From assembly GCA_017942035.1 (NCBI GenBank), contig JAGAVG010000043.1, positions 62,001-126,000 on the forward strand: a stretch of 64,000 nucleotides of DNA. The letters run 5' to 3'. Positions 35,658 to 45,233 of the stretch are shown piece after piece. How positions within the stretch are numbered: position 1 is the first letter of the stretch; every line of letters begins with the position of its first letter. Source of the stretch: a bacterium (GTDB lineage: Bacteria > Cyanobacteriota > Vampirovibrionia > Gastranaerophilales > Gastranaerophilaceae). The notes under the pieces were generated by a model. That model saw only the letters and a program-made list of their open reading frames with translations. It was not told the DNA's origin and did no database searches. A program made the position numbers and the translations under genes.

Positions 35658-37451
35658 ATGGCAAAGATAAAGTTGTCTGATTATGTTATAAAACGTTTAC
35701 GTGATTATTACAAAATTCCTCGAATATATCTTATTCCTGGCGGAGGCGCAATGCATCTGAATGACAGCATCGGGCAGAATATTGATTTTGTATGTAATCA
35801 TCACGAGCAGGGATGTGCTTTTGCCGCAGAAGGCCAGGCAAGATATTCAAATGAACTTGCCGTTGTTAATACAACATCCGGTCCTGGAGCATTGAATGCT
35901 GTGACTGGTGTTTTCGGACAATGGACAGATAGTGTTCCTGTATTGTATATTTCAGGGCAGATTAAGCGTGCAACTCTTATGGCATCTTATCCGGATTTAA
36001 ATATTAGACAAATCGGTGATCAGGAAGTTGATATTGTATCTGTTGTAAAATCAATTACAAAATATGCGGTTTGTGTAACAAAACCTGACGAAATAAAATA
36101 TCATCTCGATAGAGCTATTTATGAAGCCTTAAATGGAAGACGCGGACCTGTTTGGCTGGATATTCCACTGGATGTTCAGGGTGGATTTATTGAAGAAGAT
36201 GAGCTTATTGATTTTGTTCCGCCTGAAAAAAATCATTCAGATTTAAAAATTTCAGAAGTTATTCAAAAGTTGATAGCCGCAAAAAATCCTTTAATTGTTG
36301 CGGGTTATGGTATTAGAATTTCAGGTCAAATTGAATGTTTTAAAAAACTTGCTGCTGATTTAAAAATCCCTGTTGTTACGACATTTAATGGGGTAGATTT
36401 GATGGAAGACGATAATCCATATTATATTGGCCGTATTGGAACAATAGGTCAGAGGGCCGGAAATTTTGCTCTACAGAATTCAGACTGCGTTCTGTTTTTA
36501 GGAACGAGAAATAATATCCGTCAGGCAAGTTATAACTGGGAAACCTTTGCGGATAAAGCTTTTAAAATTGTAGTTGATATAGACGAGGCTGAACTCAAAA
36601 AGCCTACAGTAAAACCGGACCTTGCAGTATGTGCAGACTTAGCCGAATTTTTGCCAGCTTTAGAAAAAAATATTTCAGTATTGAAAGAAAAAGATAATTC
36701 TTTATGGCTTGATTTTTGCAGAACATTAAAGGATAAATATTCATTTAAAAATACACCTTCATACCAGCAAAAAGGAGAAATTTTAAATCCATATTACTTT
36801 GTTCATACATTGTTTGAGAATTTAGAAGAAAATGACACGGTTGTAGCAGGAAATGGCAGTGCTTGCGTTTGTGCTTTTCAGTGCGGGATAATAAAGAAAG
36901 GTACAAGATTGTTTTATAATTCCGGTAGTGCAACAATGGGATATGATCTTCCGGCTGCAATAGGTGCTTGTTTTGCAAGAGGTAAGAAACGTGTTGTTGC
37001 TCTTGCCGGTGATGGTTCGATTATGATGAATATTCAAGAACTTCAAACAATTAAGCATCATAATTTGCCGGTGAAAATTTTTGTCATTAATAATGATGGA
37101 TATATTTCAATGAAACAAACTCAGGGAAATTTCTTTAACGGACGTTTAACAGCTGCGGATAGTACTTCCGGTGTTACCTTCCCAAATTTTGTTGAACTTG
37201 CAAAAGGATTTGGCATAAAAGGTGTAAGCGTTAAGGAGCCTGAAAAACTTAATGAAACAATAAAAGAAGTTTTAGATTTTGAAGGGCCTGTGATTTGTGA
37301 AGTTTTTGTTGAAAAACATTATATATTCGAACCTAAACTTTCATCAAGAAAATTAGAAGATGGAACCATGATATCTTCACGATTAGAGGATATGTATCCG
37401 TTTTTGGATAGAGATGAATTCAATAAAAATATGCTTATGATTTTAAAATAG
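35658..37451 (+). CDS. Thiamine-diphosphate enzyme, acetolactate-synthase-like
   Basis: 597 aa. N-terminal PYR domain with catalytic Glu in CNHHEQGCAFAAEG and TTSGPGALNAV, a central domain (about 190-330) and C-terminal PP domain with AGDGSIMMNIQELQT ... NNDGYISM. The context beside RfbF-G-H suggests a YerE-type role. YerE transfers a two-carbon unit from pyruvate to CDP-4-keto-3,6-dideoxyglucose to make the branched sugar yersiniose. A decarboxylase or an iolD-like role is also possible. AAGAAAGGAAAATAAAA precedes the ATG. Last gene of the operon before a terminator. Confidence 0.82.
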   Translation: MAKIKLSDYVIKRLRDYYKIPRIYLIPGGGAMHLNDSIGQNIDFVCNHHEQGCAFAAEGQARYSNELAVVNTTSGPGALNAVTGVFGQWTDSVPVLYISGQIKRATLMASYPDLNIRQIGDQEVDIVSVVKSITKYAVCVTKPDEIKYHLDRAIYEALNGRRGPVWLDIPLDVQGGFIEEDELIDFVPPEKNHSDLKISEVIQKLIAAKNPLIVAGYGIRISGQIECFKKLAADLKIPVVTTFNGVDLMEDDNPYYIGRIGTIGQRAGNFALQNSDCVLFLGTRNNIRQASYNWETFADKAFKIVVDIDEAELKKPTVKPDLAVCADLAEFLPALEKNISVLKEKDNSLWLDFCRTLKDKYSFKNTPSYQQKGEILNPYYFVHTLFENLEENDTVVAGNGSACVCAFQCGIIKKGTRLFYNSGSATMGYDLPAAIGACFARGKKRVVALAGDGSIMMNIQELQTIKHHNLPVKIFVINNDGYISMKQTQGNFFNGRLTAADSTSGVTFPNFVELAKGFGIKGVSVKEPEKLNETIKEVLDFEGPVICEVFVEKHYIFEPKLSSRKLEDGTMISSRLEDMYPFLDRDEFNKNMLMILK

Positions 37452-37460
37452 TGAGTGATA

Positions 37461-37494
37461 AAAAGAGGGATTAAATAATTGATCCCTCTTTTTT
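37461..37494 (+). terminator. Terminator ending the sugar operon
   Basis: AAGAGGGAT ... ATCCCTCTT stem with a TTTTTT tail. Confidence 0.93.
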
Positions 37495-37542
37495 GAATTC
37501 GATTTTTCCTGTCTGTTCATTCATTTTGTTTCCTTTTTGACT

Positions 37543-38292
37543 TTATAATAAGTTTGTCAAACTAAGCCACAGGCTTTTAAAAAATGATACTTTACCCCAT
37601 GGATTAAAATAAATACTTTCAGTTAAACCGTTTTCGTCACGTGATACAACACTTTCTCTGGAACCGTTGAAAGCATAAAAGTTTGTAGTTTTTGTACGAG
37701 TTTGTCTTTCTTGTACCGCTTTACATCCGGCTTTTTTGTTCATTGAGACCATAAAAGATATGTCTGTATTGGCAGAATCGAAAAATTTGATCTCTATATC
37801 ATTTGGAGCTTTTTTTGAGTTTGTTAATTTGTTGATTAGTCCCTGCCGTCCCATTGAAGAGATTTTCATAACTGGAATGCCACCTTTTTTTGCCAGTACC
37901 AGTGAATGTAAATTAGCCTTTTCTATTAACTTTCTTGCATCTTGAGAAGGTTTTGGGTTCCGTAAATCTCCAAGAAGTGCATAAAATCCTTTTTTTTCGT
38001 ATAGGTTATGCAAAGTTAAAAAATCTTCACTTTTTGTTATAGTTTCATCATTTTGTATTGATGTAATCAGCTTTTTAAAACAATTTCCAACCTCAGATTC
38101 TTTACGTAGATTTTTTAAAATTGCGGACAAAATTAATTTCGGATATTTTTCACATTGCTGGCTGGTGCCGGTGAAATTTACCCTATCAAACTGTGGGCTG
38201 AATGTTTTTGGTGTTGTAGTTTTTTGTGTTGTTGAGGATATGTTGTGATTTTCATATCTGCTTTTAATTTTTGGGGTGATAGTTAATGACAA
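37543..38292 (-). CDS. Unknown protein with lineage-type N-terminus
   Basis: About 249 aa from a TTG at 38292 with AAAAGGAG 7 nt before it; an ATG at 38328 is also in frame but overlaps the ribosome site. From the TTG it begins SLTITPKIK, like MNITLQTNK (16967) and MNIQLLTPK (5037), then reaches VNFTG near residue 40. The rest has no recognised domain: Lys/Asn-rich, with PVMKISSMGRQGLINKL and a C-terminal hydrophobic stretch. It separates two sugar gene blocks on the opposite strand. Confidence 0.6.
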   Translation of the reverse strand: MSLTITPKIKSRYENHNISSTTQKTTTPKTFSPQFDRVNFTGTSQQCEKYPKLILSAILKNLRKESEVGNCFKKLITSIQNDETITKSEDFLTLHNLYEKKGFYALLGDLRNPKPSQDARKLIEKANLHSLVLAKKGGIPVMKISSMGRQGLINKLTNSKKAPNDIEIKFFDSANTDISFMVSMNKKAGCKAVQERQTRTKTTNFYAFNGSRESVVSRDENGLTESIYFNPWGKVSFFKSLWLSLTNLL

Positions 38293-38495
38293 TTGATTAC
38301 TCCTTTTATTATATGCCAAGTTTATCATGTGTTTTTTTTATGTCAATTAAATGGTAATGTTTTTATTTTATTTTGATAAGTATCTTAATAAATTGCCTGA
38401 ATTGTATATATAATTGTTTGTTTCTGCTATCATAAAATAAATTGTATTTAATTAAATATTTTTATTATGTACTAATATTTAACTGGAGGGATAAA

Positions 38496-40100
38496 TTGGG
38501 TTCGCATAAGAAGGATAGTGTGTTAAATGGTGATAATAATGCTAAATTAGAGATTTTTGCAAAGACTTCAAAATATGTTAGAAAATATAATAATATCGCA
38601 GTTATTTATTTCAAACTTCTTATTTCTCTTATTATAAATATTTTTCATGTCCCTGTTTATTTTGGAAAAGAAAAAGTCCAACCGTTAGATAAAAAGTTCT
38701 TAAGGATAGCAGTCCGTATGGATGGCGGATTGGGGGATATGCTAGTTTATTCGGTTTGGATTAAGGAATTTTCTAAAATTGTTGGGGGTGATTTCTTAAT
38801 TGATGTTTTTGGACATAAAAATTCTCAAATTTCTTATGCAGTATCTAAAGATAATACTTATGTAAATAAAGTATATGATCGCCGCCTGTTGTCCGATAAT
38901 CTTAAAAAATATGATATAGCAATTACTTTTAGACGTTTCCCGCTGCTGCTTTGGGCAAATTTAAAAAGAGTGAAAAAGTTTTCGCCTAATTTATTGAATT
39001 TTTTAGAACAGTATAATCGCTTTAAGAATGATTATGCAAAGTTCTTTTATTTTAATTCTTCTGCCGATACACAAGTTGATTTGTATACTATATGCCGCGG
39101 CGAAAAGAGAATTCAGCAGCCGGATATAAATAATTTGCTTGGTATTTCTGAAGCAACAAAATATTATCTTCATCTTGATGAGGATGCCTTTGATGTGTTA
39201 AAGAAAAATGGTTTGAATAACCAAAAGTACATAACCGTGACACGCTCTGTTGAGCTTACCCAGAAGCATAAAGCAAATATCAGGTTGTGGCCGTTGGAAT
39301 ATTATGAAAGTCTTATCGTTAAATTGAAACAACGTTATCCGGATGTAAAAATTGTTCAACTTGGTGCTGACAGATGTGAAAGTATAAAAGGTGTAGATGT
39401 TGATTTATTAGGCAAAACCACGCTGGAAGAGGTTAAGGTTCTTTTGAAATATTCGCTTTTGCATATTGATGGTGAATGCGGAATGGTGCATGCAAAACAT
39501 TTTCTAGGCGGTAAATCTGCGGTATTTTTCGGACAAACGGCCATTGAGTATTTGGGATATGATAATAATATCAATTTAAAAAGCGATGCTTGTCCGCATT
39601 GGTGTGAATGGATTGCGGATGATTGGCAAACTCATTGCATCAGAGGATTTGAAGTTCCGCCTTGTATGACAGAGTTGAAACCGAAATATGCGTTTGAGAA
39701 TATTGTTCCTTATCTTGATAAAGTTGTGAATAGACTAGAAAAAAACATTGAGATTGTCAAGATTGAGGATGTCGATACATTCTTAGCGGAAAAGAATTTG
39801 AAAAATTTAAAAGTAATGTTTTACGGAATGGAATTTTACAATTTGGCAAAAGAGCTTTGCGCATCAAATTCTGTTACCTTGTACGATTCAAAGCTTAAAA
39901 ATAAGGATATAAATGAAGCTAAGGCACTTGGAATAGAGTTGGATTATGGCGATATCTATAATATTCCGGATGTTGAGGGAACTTTTGATGTTGTTTGTGT
40001 ATCATCAGAAAGACAATTCAACAATGAATTTATGATGAAGGAGCTTAAAAGAGTTTCTAAAAAAATGATTTTGATAGTGGGAGAAAAACATGAATATTGA
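38496..40100 (+). CDS. GT9-like glycosyltransferase with a C-terminal methyltransferase-like domain
   Basis: 534 aa from TTG at 38496, chosen for GGAGGG 5 nt before it. The N-terminal part resembles heptosyltransferases: AVRMDGGLGDMLVYSVW, RLWPLEYYESLIVKL, LHIDGECGMVHAKH and FFGQT. An unusual Cys/Trp-rich block (CPHWCEWIADDW) follows near residue 380. The last 110 residues (KVMFYGMEFYNLAKEL ... TFDVVCVSSERQF) resemble half of a SAM methyltransferase. It overlaps the next gene by 11 bp. Confidence 0.72.
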   Translation: MGSHKKDSVLNGDNNAKLEIFAKTSKYVRKYNNIAVIYFKLLISLIINIFHVPVYFGKEKVQPLDKKFLRIAVRMDGGLGDMLVYSVWIKEFSKIVGGDFLIDVFGHKNSQISYAVSKDNTYVNKVYDRRLLSDNLKKYDIAITFRRFPLLLWANLKRVKKFSPNLLNFLEQYNRFKNDYAKFFYFNSSADTQVDLYTICRGEKRIQQPDINNLLGISEATKYYLHLDEDAFDVLKKNGLNNQKYITVTRSVELTQKHKANIRLWPLEYYESLIVKLKQRYPDVKIVQLGADRCESIKGVDVDLLGKTTLEEVKVLLKYSLLHIDGECGMVHAKHFLGGKSAVFFGQTAIEYLGYDNNINLKSDACPHWCEWIADDWQTHCIRGFEVPPCMTELKPKYAFENIVPYLDKVVNRLEKNIEIVKIEDVDTFLAEKNLKNLKVMFYGMEFYNLAKELCASNSVTLYDSKLKNKDINEAKALGIELDYGDIYNIPDVEGTFDVVCVSSERQFNNEFMMKELKRVSKKMILIVGEKHEY

Positions 40101-41346
40101 TGCTTATTTTGCTGATTTAGTTTCTAAATTTGACAACTATAAAGAGAGATATAAAAATCCAAAGACAGTGGCTTCGAAATTGCTTTATTATGGTTTGAAA
40201 AAAATCCCTAAACTTGATAGTAAAAAAAGTATCTCAAATACCTGGTATAAGGTTAGAGAACCTTTTAATAGCGATGATAATATTGATTATACACTAAAAT
40301 CCGGTTGGAATATTCCTGATGTAAATCTAAAAGATATTGGAGAACACCTGTATTTCTCAATTGATAGAGCTTTGAAAATGAAACCGGATTTAAAAGGTGT
40401 TTGGCTAGTCTTTTTTATGGGGATAGGTGATTATTTTAACGCTTCCGGATTTATTGAGCAGTTAAAAAATACTTATCCTGAGCTTGAATTTAATGCGTTT
40501 GTGTCGAAGAATTTTGATGGAAACAATTCACCTTTAGTTGGAGAAATTTTAAAAACAAATCCAAATATTTCTAGAATTGAATTTTTTGACGGAAAACCTA
40601 ATGCAATAAATTGGCGTAACTATGATTATACAGAATGTTACAGCAAAATTCCGGATGATTATATTCTTATTCCGGTTGTGTACGAATATAACTCTTACAC
40701 GAGTAGCCGGCACAAATCTTTGTGTGAAACTTTTGGCTTAGAAGTGCCGGTTAATATTCCATTGCCAAAAGTTTATCCGAGTTCTATCTCAACTGACTTG
40801 GAGGAGTTTTGTTCTTCTATAAAAAATTCCTGTAATTGTTCAAAAGGTGTAGTATTCTTACAAATGTCTTGCCGAAGCTGTGCTTGTACCTATTCGTATG
40901 CTGAAGAGCTTCTGAATAAACTTTTAGATGATAATTATACCGTTATATCAGTTGATAAATACTCGGTAAAACATAAAAATTATTTTGAAATTGATACTAA
41001 AAAATTTAGTATCAATGACTCTGTTCAGCTTTTATCCCAAATAAAAACTTATTGTAATACATATTGCATAACAATGAATAGCTGTTTCTGGGCAATATCA
41101 GCTGCACTCAATATTCCGAATTTAGGTATGCAGTTCAAACATAATCCGTCAATGATAAGTGAATATTTCCCTAATATATTTGTAATATCAGATAGGTTGA
41201 TTGGCTTTATTAGTTGTTTTAATCAGTATATAGCAAGCCGTTCGGATTATGAGGTAACAAATACGGGAAATTATGATTTATATCTTTACAAGTCTGAATT
41301 TGTATATTCCTGTTTTAAATCAATGATAGAAAGGGTATCTCAATAA
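40090..41346 (+). CDS. GT9-fold-like putative glycosyltransferase
   Basis: 418 aa. GVWLVFFMGIGDYFNASGFIEQLK resembles the heptosyltransferase N-domain GxGD site, followed by a VVFLQMSCRSCACTYSYAEEL segment and ITMNSCFWAISAALNIPNLGMQF like the donor site of GT9. Family assignment is by layout only. Overlaps its upstream neighbour; the next gene begins one base after its stop. Confidence 0.6.
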   Translation: MNIDAYFADLVSKFDNYKERYKNPKTVASKLLYYGLKKIPKLDSKKSISNTWYKVREPFNSDDNIDYTLKSGWNIPDVNLKDIGEHLYFSIDRALKMKPDLKGVWLVFFMGIGDYFNASGFIEQLKNTYPELEFNAFVSKNFDGNNSPLVGEILKTNPNISRIEFFDGKPNAINWRNYDYTECYSKIPDDYILIPVVYEYNSYTSSRHKSLCETFGLEVPVNIPLPKVYPSSISTDLEEFCSSIKNSCNCSKGVVFLQMSCRSCACTYSYAEELLNKLLDDNYTVISVDKYSVKHKNYFEIDTKKFSINDSVQLLSQIKTYCNTYCITMNSCFWAISAALNIPNLGMQFKHNPSMISEYFPNIFVISDRLIGFISCFNQYIASRSDYEVTNTGNYDLYLYKSEFVYSCFKSMIERVSQ

Positions 41347-41347
41347 T

Positions 41348-42649
41348 ATGAAACAAAAACTGAACATATTATTTTATGCTGATGTTTTGTGCTATGGTTT
41401 AGAGCCGAATGCCTATAGGAGCGGTGTATTTTTTGTTGCGCTAAATATATTGAAATGTCTTGCAGAAAAAGATTTTATAAAAATTACTTTTGATACTAGT
41501 TATTCAAATTTTGATAAGTTGCGTAAGTTTTTGGAAATTTATTTTCCGGATAAGTGTTTTAATATTGTAGATTTAAATTGTTCTGATAGTTATATCAGCA
41601 AGTTGTATTTAGATTTGAAAAATGCGAAGTCAAGAGCAAAAAAAGAGAAAAAAAATGTAAAGAAATTCTTTTATCAAGTATTATTGTGGTGCATTTATTT
41701 GATTCACGGAGTGGATTATATTTGCGCTTGCATGCGTTATTCTAAACTTTATGATGCGTATTTTACACCGGCATATAATATGTCGAAAACTGTTAGAAAA
41801 TGTACCGGAATAAAGAAATTTGTGTTTTTGCATGATTTTATACCGTTTATTTTGCCGGATTTACATCCGGATTCAGGTAAAGACAGCTGGTTTAATAAGA
41901 TGGTAAGAGGACTTTCTCCTGATTGGTATTATTTTACAAATTCAGAATGTACACGGAATGATTGTTTGAAATATTGCCCGCAGATTGATAAAAATAAGAT
42001 TTTTACTGCTTTGTTAGCTTGTGATGAACATTTCAAGCCGGCTGATGATAAAATGCAGCAATATGTAAAAAATAAATATAATATTCCTATGGATAAAAAG
42101 TATGTATTTAGTTTATGTACTCTTGAACCTCGGAAAAATTTGATAAGAGCGGTTAAAACTTTTGTCGAATTTATTAAGAAAGATAATATTGATGATATGG
42201 TGTTTGTTCTTGGCGGAGGACATTGGGATATGTTTATTGACAAGTTAAATTCAGAAATTGAAGATTTAGGAGATTATAAAGATAAGATTATAAAAGCCGG
42301 TTATATAGAAGATGAAGATTTGCCGGCATTGTATTCAGGGGCTCATTGGGTTGTTTATACTTCTGTATATGAAGGTTTTGGACTTCCGCCTTTAGAGGCT
42401 ATGGCTTCGGGATGCCCGGTTATCACTTCAAATAATTCTTCTTTGCCGGAGGTTGTCGGGGATGCCGGTTTGACGGTTAATCCATATAGTGATGAAGAAC
42501 ATATTATGGCCTATGAAAAATATTATTATGATTCTAATTTGAGACAGGAAAATAAAATTAAAGGTTTAGAAAGAGCTAAGCTATTTTCATGGCAAAAATG
42601 TACAGATATAATAGTTAATCAAATGTTTAATGCTGTGTCAAAGGAGTAG
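41348..42649 (+). CDS. GT4 family glycosyltransferase
   Basis: 433 aa GT-B enzyme. The C-terminal donor domain has [25 protein letters not shown], and [21 protein letters not shown] with the EX7E motif, then [11 protein letters not shown]. Retaining mechanism expected, nucleotide-sugar donor unknown. It lies in a four-gene glycosyltransferase block read as one unit. Confidence 0.88.
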   Translation: MKQKLNILFYADVLCYGLEPNAYRSGVFFVALNILKCLAEKDFIKITFDTSYSNFDKLRKFLEIYFPDKCFNIVDLNCSDSYISKLYLDLKNAKSRAKKEKKNVKKFFYQVLLWCIYLIHGVDYICACMRYSKLYDAYFTPAYNMSKTVRKCTGIKKFVFLHDFIPFILPDLHPDSGKDSWFNKMVRGLSPDWYYFTNSECTRNDCLKYCPQIDKNKIFTALLACDEHFKPADDKMQQYVKNKYNIPMDKKYVFSLCTLEPRKNLIRAVKTFVEFIKKDNIDDMVFVLGGGHWDMFIDKLNSEIEDLGDYKDKIIKAGYIEDEDLPALYSGAHWVVYTSVYEGFGLPPLEAMASGCPVITSNNSSLPEVVGDAGLTVNPYSDEEHIMAYEKYYYDSNLRQENKIKGLERAKLFSWQKCTDIIVNQMFNAVSKE

Positions 42650-42652
42650 ATT

Positions 42653-43564
42653 ATGAAAGTAAAGAGCAGAAAAAGAATAATAAAGTTTTTTTGTAATTTG
42701 ATTCCGATAACAAGTTTGAGACGTAAAATAAGAAAGCGTCTTGAGCGAGTCGAAATGGTGTTTCCTTATAAACTGAAACCTCACTTTAATAATGTGGAAA
42801 ATCCAGTGATTTCGATTATTATGCCGGTGTATAACCAGTATAAGGTTACGTATGAATGTTTGAAATCAATTGCTTATTATATGCCAGAAGTGTCTTTTGA
42901 AATTATAATTGCTGATGATGGTTCAACTGACGAAACCGTCAATATGGAAAAAAATGTTCCCGGAGTTAAGGTTGTAAAAACTTCAGGTGGATTAGGATTT
43001 TTAAAGAATGTTCAAAACGCTGTTCCTTACGCAAAAGGAAAATATATTTTTCTTATGAATAATGATATGATGGTTACAGAAAACTGGCTGGATTCTTCTT
43101 ATAATTTAATTAGTGAAGATGAAACAATAGGTATTGTCGGAAGTTTAAATCTGGGGCCGGATGGTGATGTTCAGGAATATGGTGCATCTATTAGTGATAC
43201 CGGAAATGCTTACATGAATTGTATGCATAAAAAGAAATTTAATATTGACGATTTAAAACCCGTAGAGTGTGATTATTGTTCCGGATGTTCAATTTTATTT
43301 TTAAAGTCAGATTGGGATAATTTGAATGGATTTGATGAAAAATTTTCACCTGCATATTATGAGGATACGGATTTTAATTTTAGAGTAAGATATGTTTTAA
43401 ATAAAAAAGTTATCTGTGACCCGAAATCAAGAATTTATCATTATCGAAACATGACATATTCGGAAAATGCATCAATACTAAGCGAGAAAAATCGCGCTTA
43501 TTTCTTGCAAAAATGGGGAAAACAACTTGAAGAACTAAACGAAGGAAGAACATTTAATTTTTAG
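42653..43564 (+). CDS. GT2 family glycosyltransferase (rhamnosyltransferase-like)
   Basis: 303 aa. GT-A motifs ISIIMPVYNQYKVTYECL, ADDGSTDET, LMNNDMMV (DxD equivalent), SGCSILF and AYYEDTDFNFRVRY. A basic N-terminus (about residues 1-35) may bind the membrane. AAAGGAGTAGATT precedes the ATG. Last gene of the block; it converges with the M48 peptidase with 8 bp between. Confidence 0.87.
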   Translation: MKVKSRKRIIKFFCNLIPITSLRRKIRKRLERVEMVFPYKLKPHFNNVENPVISIIMPVYNQYKVTYECLKSIAYYMPEVSFEIIIADDGSTDETVNMEKNVPGVKVVKTSGGLGFLKNVQNAVPYAKGKYIFLMNNDMMVTENWLDSSYNLISEDETIGIVGSLNLGPDGDVQEYGASISDTGNAYMNCMHKKKFNIDDLKPVECDYCSGCSILFLKSDWDNLNGFDEKFSPAYYEDTDFNFRVRYVLNKKVICDPKSRIYHYRNMTYSENASILSEKNRAYFLQKWGKQLEELNEGRTFNF

Positions 43565-43572
43565 CAGGGTAA

Positions 43573-44379
43573 TTATTGAGTTATTTTTTGAATTCTTTGT
43601 TCCGGAGACGGATGAGTAGAAAGATAATGAACAAATTCAGGCATGTCGTATTTTTTATCCAGATATTTGAAAAAATCGACTGCGGCTTTATTTGATCCAT
43701 ATCGTAGTTTTATATATCTGTTTGCGTACCTGTCAGCGGCATATTCTTGATTTTTTGAATATTTGAGTTCTGTCAAACTGCCGGTGCTGTATGTTATTTG
43801 ACCGACGCCGGAGGAAGAATTTCCACCAGTTAAGATTGTTGTAATTGTATGCCAGATAATTTGCCGGCCAAAACTTTTCAGATGGTCTTTGTGTTTGTAA
43901 TGCCCGAGTTCATGAGCGAGTATAAACGCGTATGTCTGCTCGTTTTTTAACTCCTTAAGCAGACCGGAAGTTATGAAAATCGAACCGTCAGGTGCAATTG
44001 CGGCATTAACCTCTCTCTCATTTATAACATGCAGCGGAAAATCGTTTTTTATCTGTAAACTCTTATCACTTCGGATTATTTCATTTTTAATTTTATTAAG
44101 TTGAACTAATTCAGTTTCATACTTTTTATCTTCGTTTTCCTGCTGTTGGAACTTGAAAATTTGTTCTATTGCAAGACGATTTTTTACAGACAAATTGTTA
44201 ACGATAATTCCTGAAATTACATCTGAGAAAATGTATACACCCAGAAGTATTACCAAAATCGCAGAAACCAAATACAGAAATTCTTTACCGTCTGAGGTTT
44301 TAGAAATATTCACATTATCATCAAGCATTTCAATGAATTTTGCTTTTTGAGAATTATAATCTGAGCTATTTCTTTGCAT
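43573..44379 (-). CDS. Membrane-anchored M48-family zinc metallopeptidase
   Basis: 268 aa. One N-terminal membrane helix (about 27-52, LYLVSAILVILLGVYIFSDV) precedes a peptidase domain with the zinc site LAHELGHYKHKDH and downstream Glu in QEYAADRYAN. The terminal HYLSTHPSPEQRI is typical of M48 (YggG/LoiP, BepA-like). Likely role in envelope quality control. Start overlaps the upstream gene by 14 bp. Confidence 0.88.
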   Translation of the reverse strand: MQRNSSDYNSQKAKFIEMLDDNVNISKTSDGKEFLYLVSAILVILLGVYIFSDVISGIIVNNLSVKNRLAIEQIFKFQQQENEDKKYETELVQLNKIKNEIIRSDKSLQIKNDFPLHVINEREVNAAIAPDGSIFITSGLLKELKNEQTYAFILAHELGHYKHKDHLKSFGRQIIWHTITTILTGGNSSSGVGQITYSTGSLTELKYSKNQEYAADRYANRYIKLRYGSNKAAVDFFKYLDKKYDMPEFVHYLSTHPSPEQRIQKITQ

Positions 44380-44824
44380 AAGTTATCGCTGTTCCGTAAG
44401 CTATTACTGCCACTCCCGGTAAACTTCCCTGCTTGCCGGAGTTGATATCATTAATCATCATAGTTTCTAATTTTACGTTGATAATCATATTCGCGTTTAA
44501 TGCTTTTTCGCGCATCCTTAAAATCGCTTCACGTCTTGCTCTGTCCATAATTGATTCAAAAGATGTGAGACGTCCGCCAAACAGGTTCTTTAAGCCGGCA
44601 ATGAATGTCTTGAAATAATCTCCGCTGATTACAACTTCACCGGTTACAAGCTCAGCCGATGCAACCTTTCTGGAAGATGACCATTTTTTTATCTGAAAAT
44701 TCACATAGGGTCTGTTGTATAGAGCTATTTCGCGCTTTTTGATTTTTTTGAAATGTTTCTTTTCTATAATACTTCCGGTATAATAAGTCACGAGAAGTAT
44801 TATTATAATCGTTAATAAATCCAT
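44366..44824 (-). CDS. YbjQ/UPF0145-like protein with membrane anchor
   Basis: 152 aa from the ATG at 44824, preceded by GAGGG. An N-terminal hydrophobic helix (LLTIIIILLVTYYTGSII) is followed by a YbjQ-type domain: FIAGLKNLFGG, SFESIMDRARREAILRMREKA, NMIINVK and AYGTAITY. It is a diverged paralogue of the next gene, 15 bp upstream. Function of the family is unknown. Confidence 0.75.
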   Translation of the reverse strand: MDLLTIIIILLVTYYTGSIIEKKHFKKIKKREIALYNRPYVNFQIKKWSSSRKVASAELVTGEVVISGDYFKTFIAGLKNLFGGRLTSFESIMDRARREAILRMREKALNANMIINVKLETMMINDINSGKQGSLPGVAVIAYGTAITYAKK

Positions 44825-44839
44825 TTTTACCCTCAAAAA

Positions 44840-45178
44840 TTATACTGTTTCAGGAACCTGAACGGGTTCAACTTTAACAGCCGTTCCGTATGCATAAACC
44901 TCTGCGGCTCCGGCAGTGATTGCTGAAGTTGCAAACCTTACGTTAATAACAGCGTTTGCGCCAAGCCTTTGTGCTTGTGCCTGCATTCTTTGAATGGCTT
45001 CTTTTCTTGCTTCTTCAAGAAGTTCAGTGTAACTTTTTAATTCTCCGCCAACCATATTTTTTAATCCGGCACCAATATCTTTAATTGCGTTTTTAGCTCT
45101 TACCGTGCTTCCTGATACAACACCGTACTGGTTGGTAATTTTCATCCCCGGAACGGATTCAATATTTGTTAAATACAT
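44840..45178 (-). CDS. YbjQ/UPF0145 family protein
   Basis: 112 aa from the ATG at 45178, chosen for GGAGGT 8 nt before it. Motifs VSGSTVRAKNAIKDIGAG, YTELLEEARKEAIQRM, GANAVINVRFATS and VYAYGTAVKV. Soluble relative of the anchored neighbour; the family forms pentamers but its role is not established. Confidence 0.88.
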   Translation of the reverse strand: MYLTNIESVPGMKITNQYGVVSGSTVRAKNAIKDIGAGLKNMVGGELKSYTELLEEARKEAIQRMQAQAQRLGANAVINVRFATSAITAGAAEVYAYGTAVKVEPVQVPETV

Positions 45179-45233
45179 AAACATAACCTCCAATTATTCT
45201 TGTGGACAATTTTAACAAATTTTTCAGCAGATG

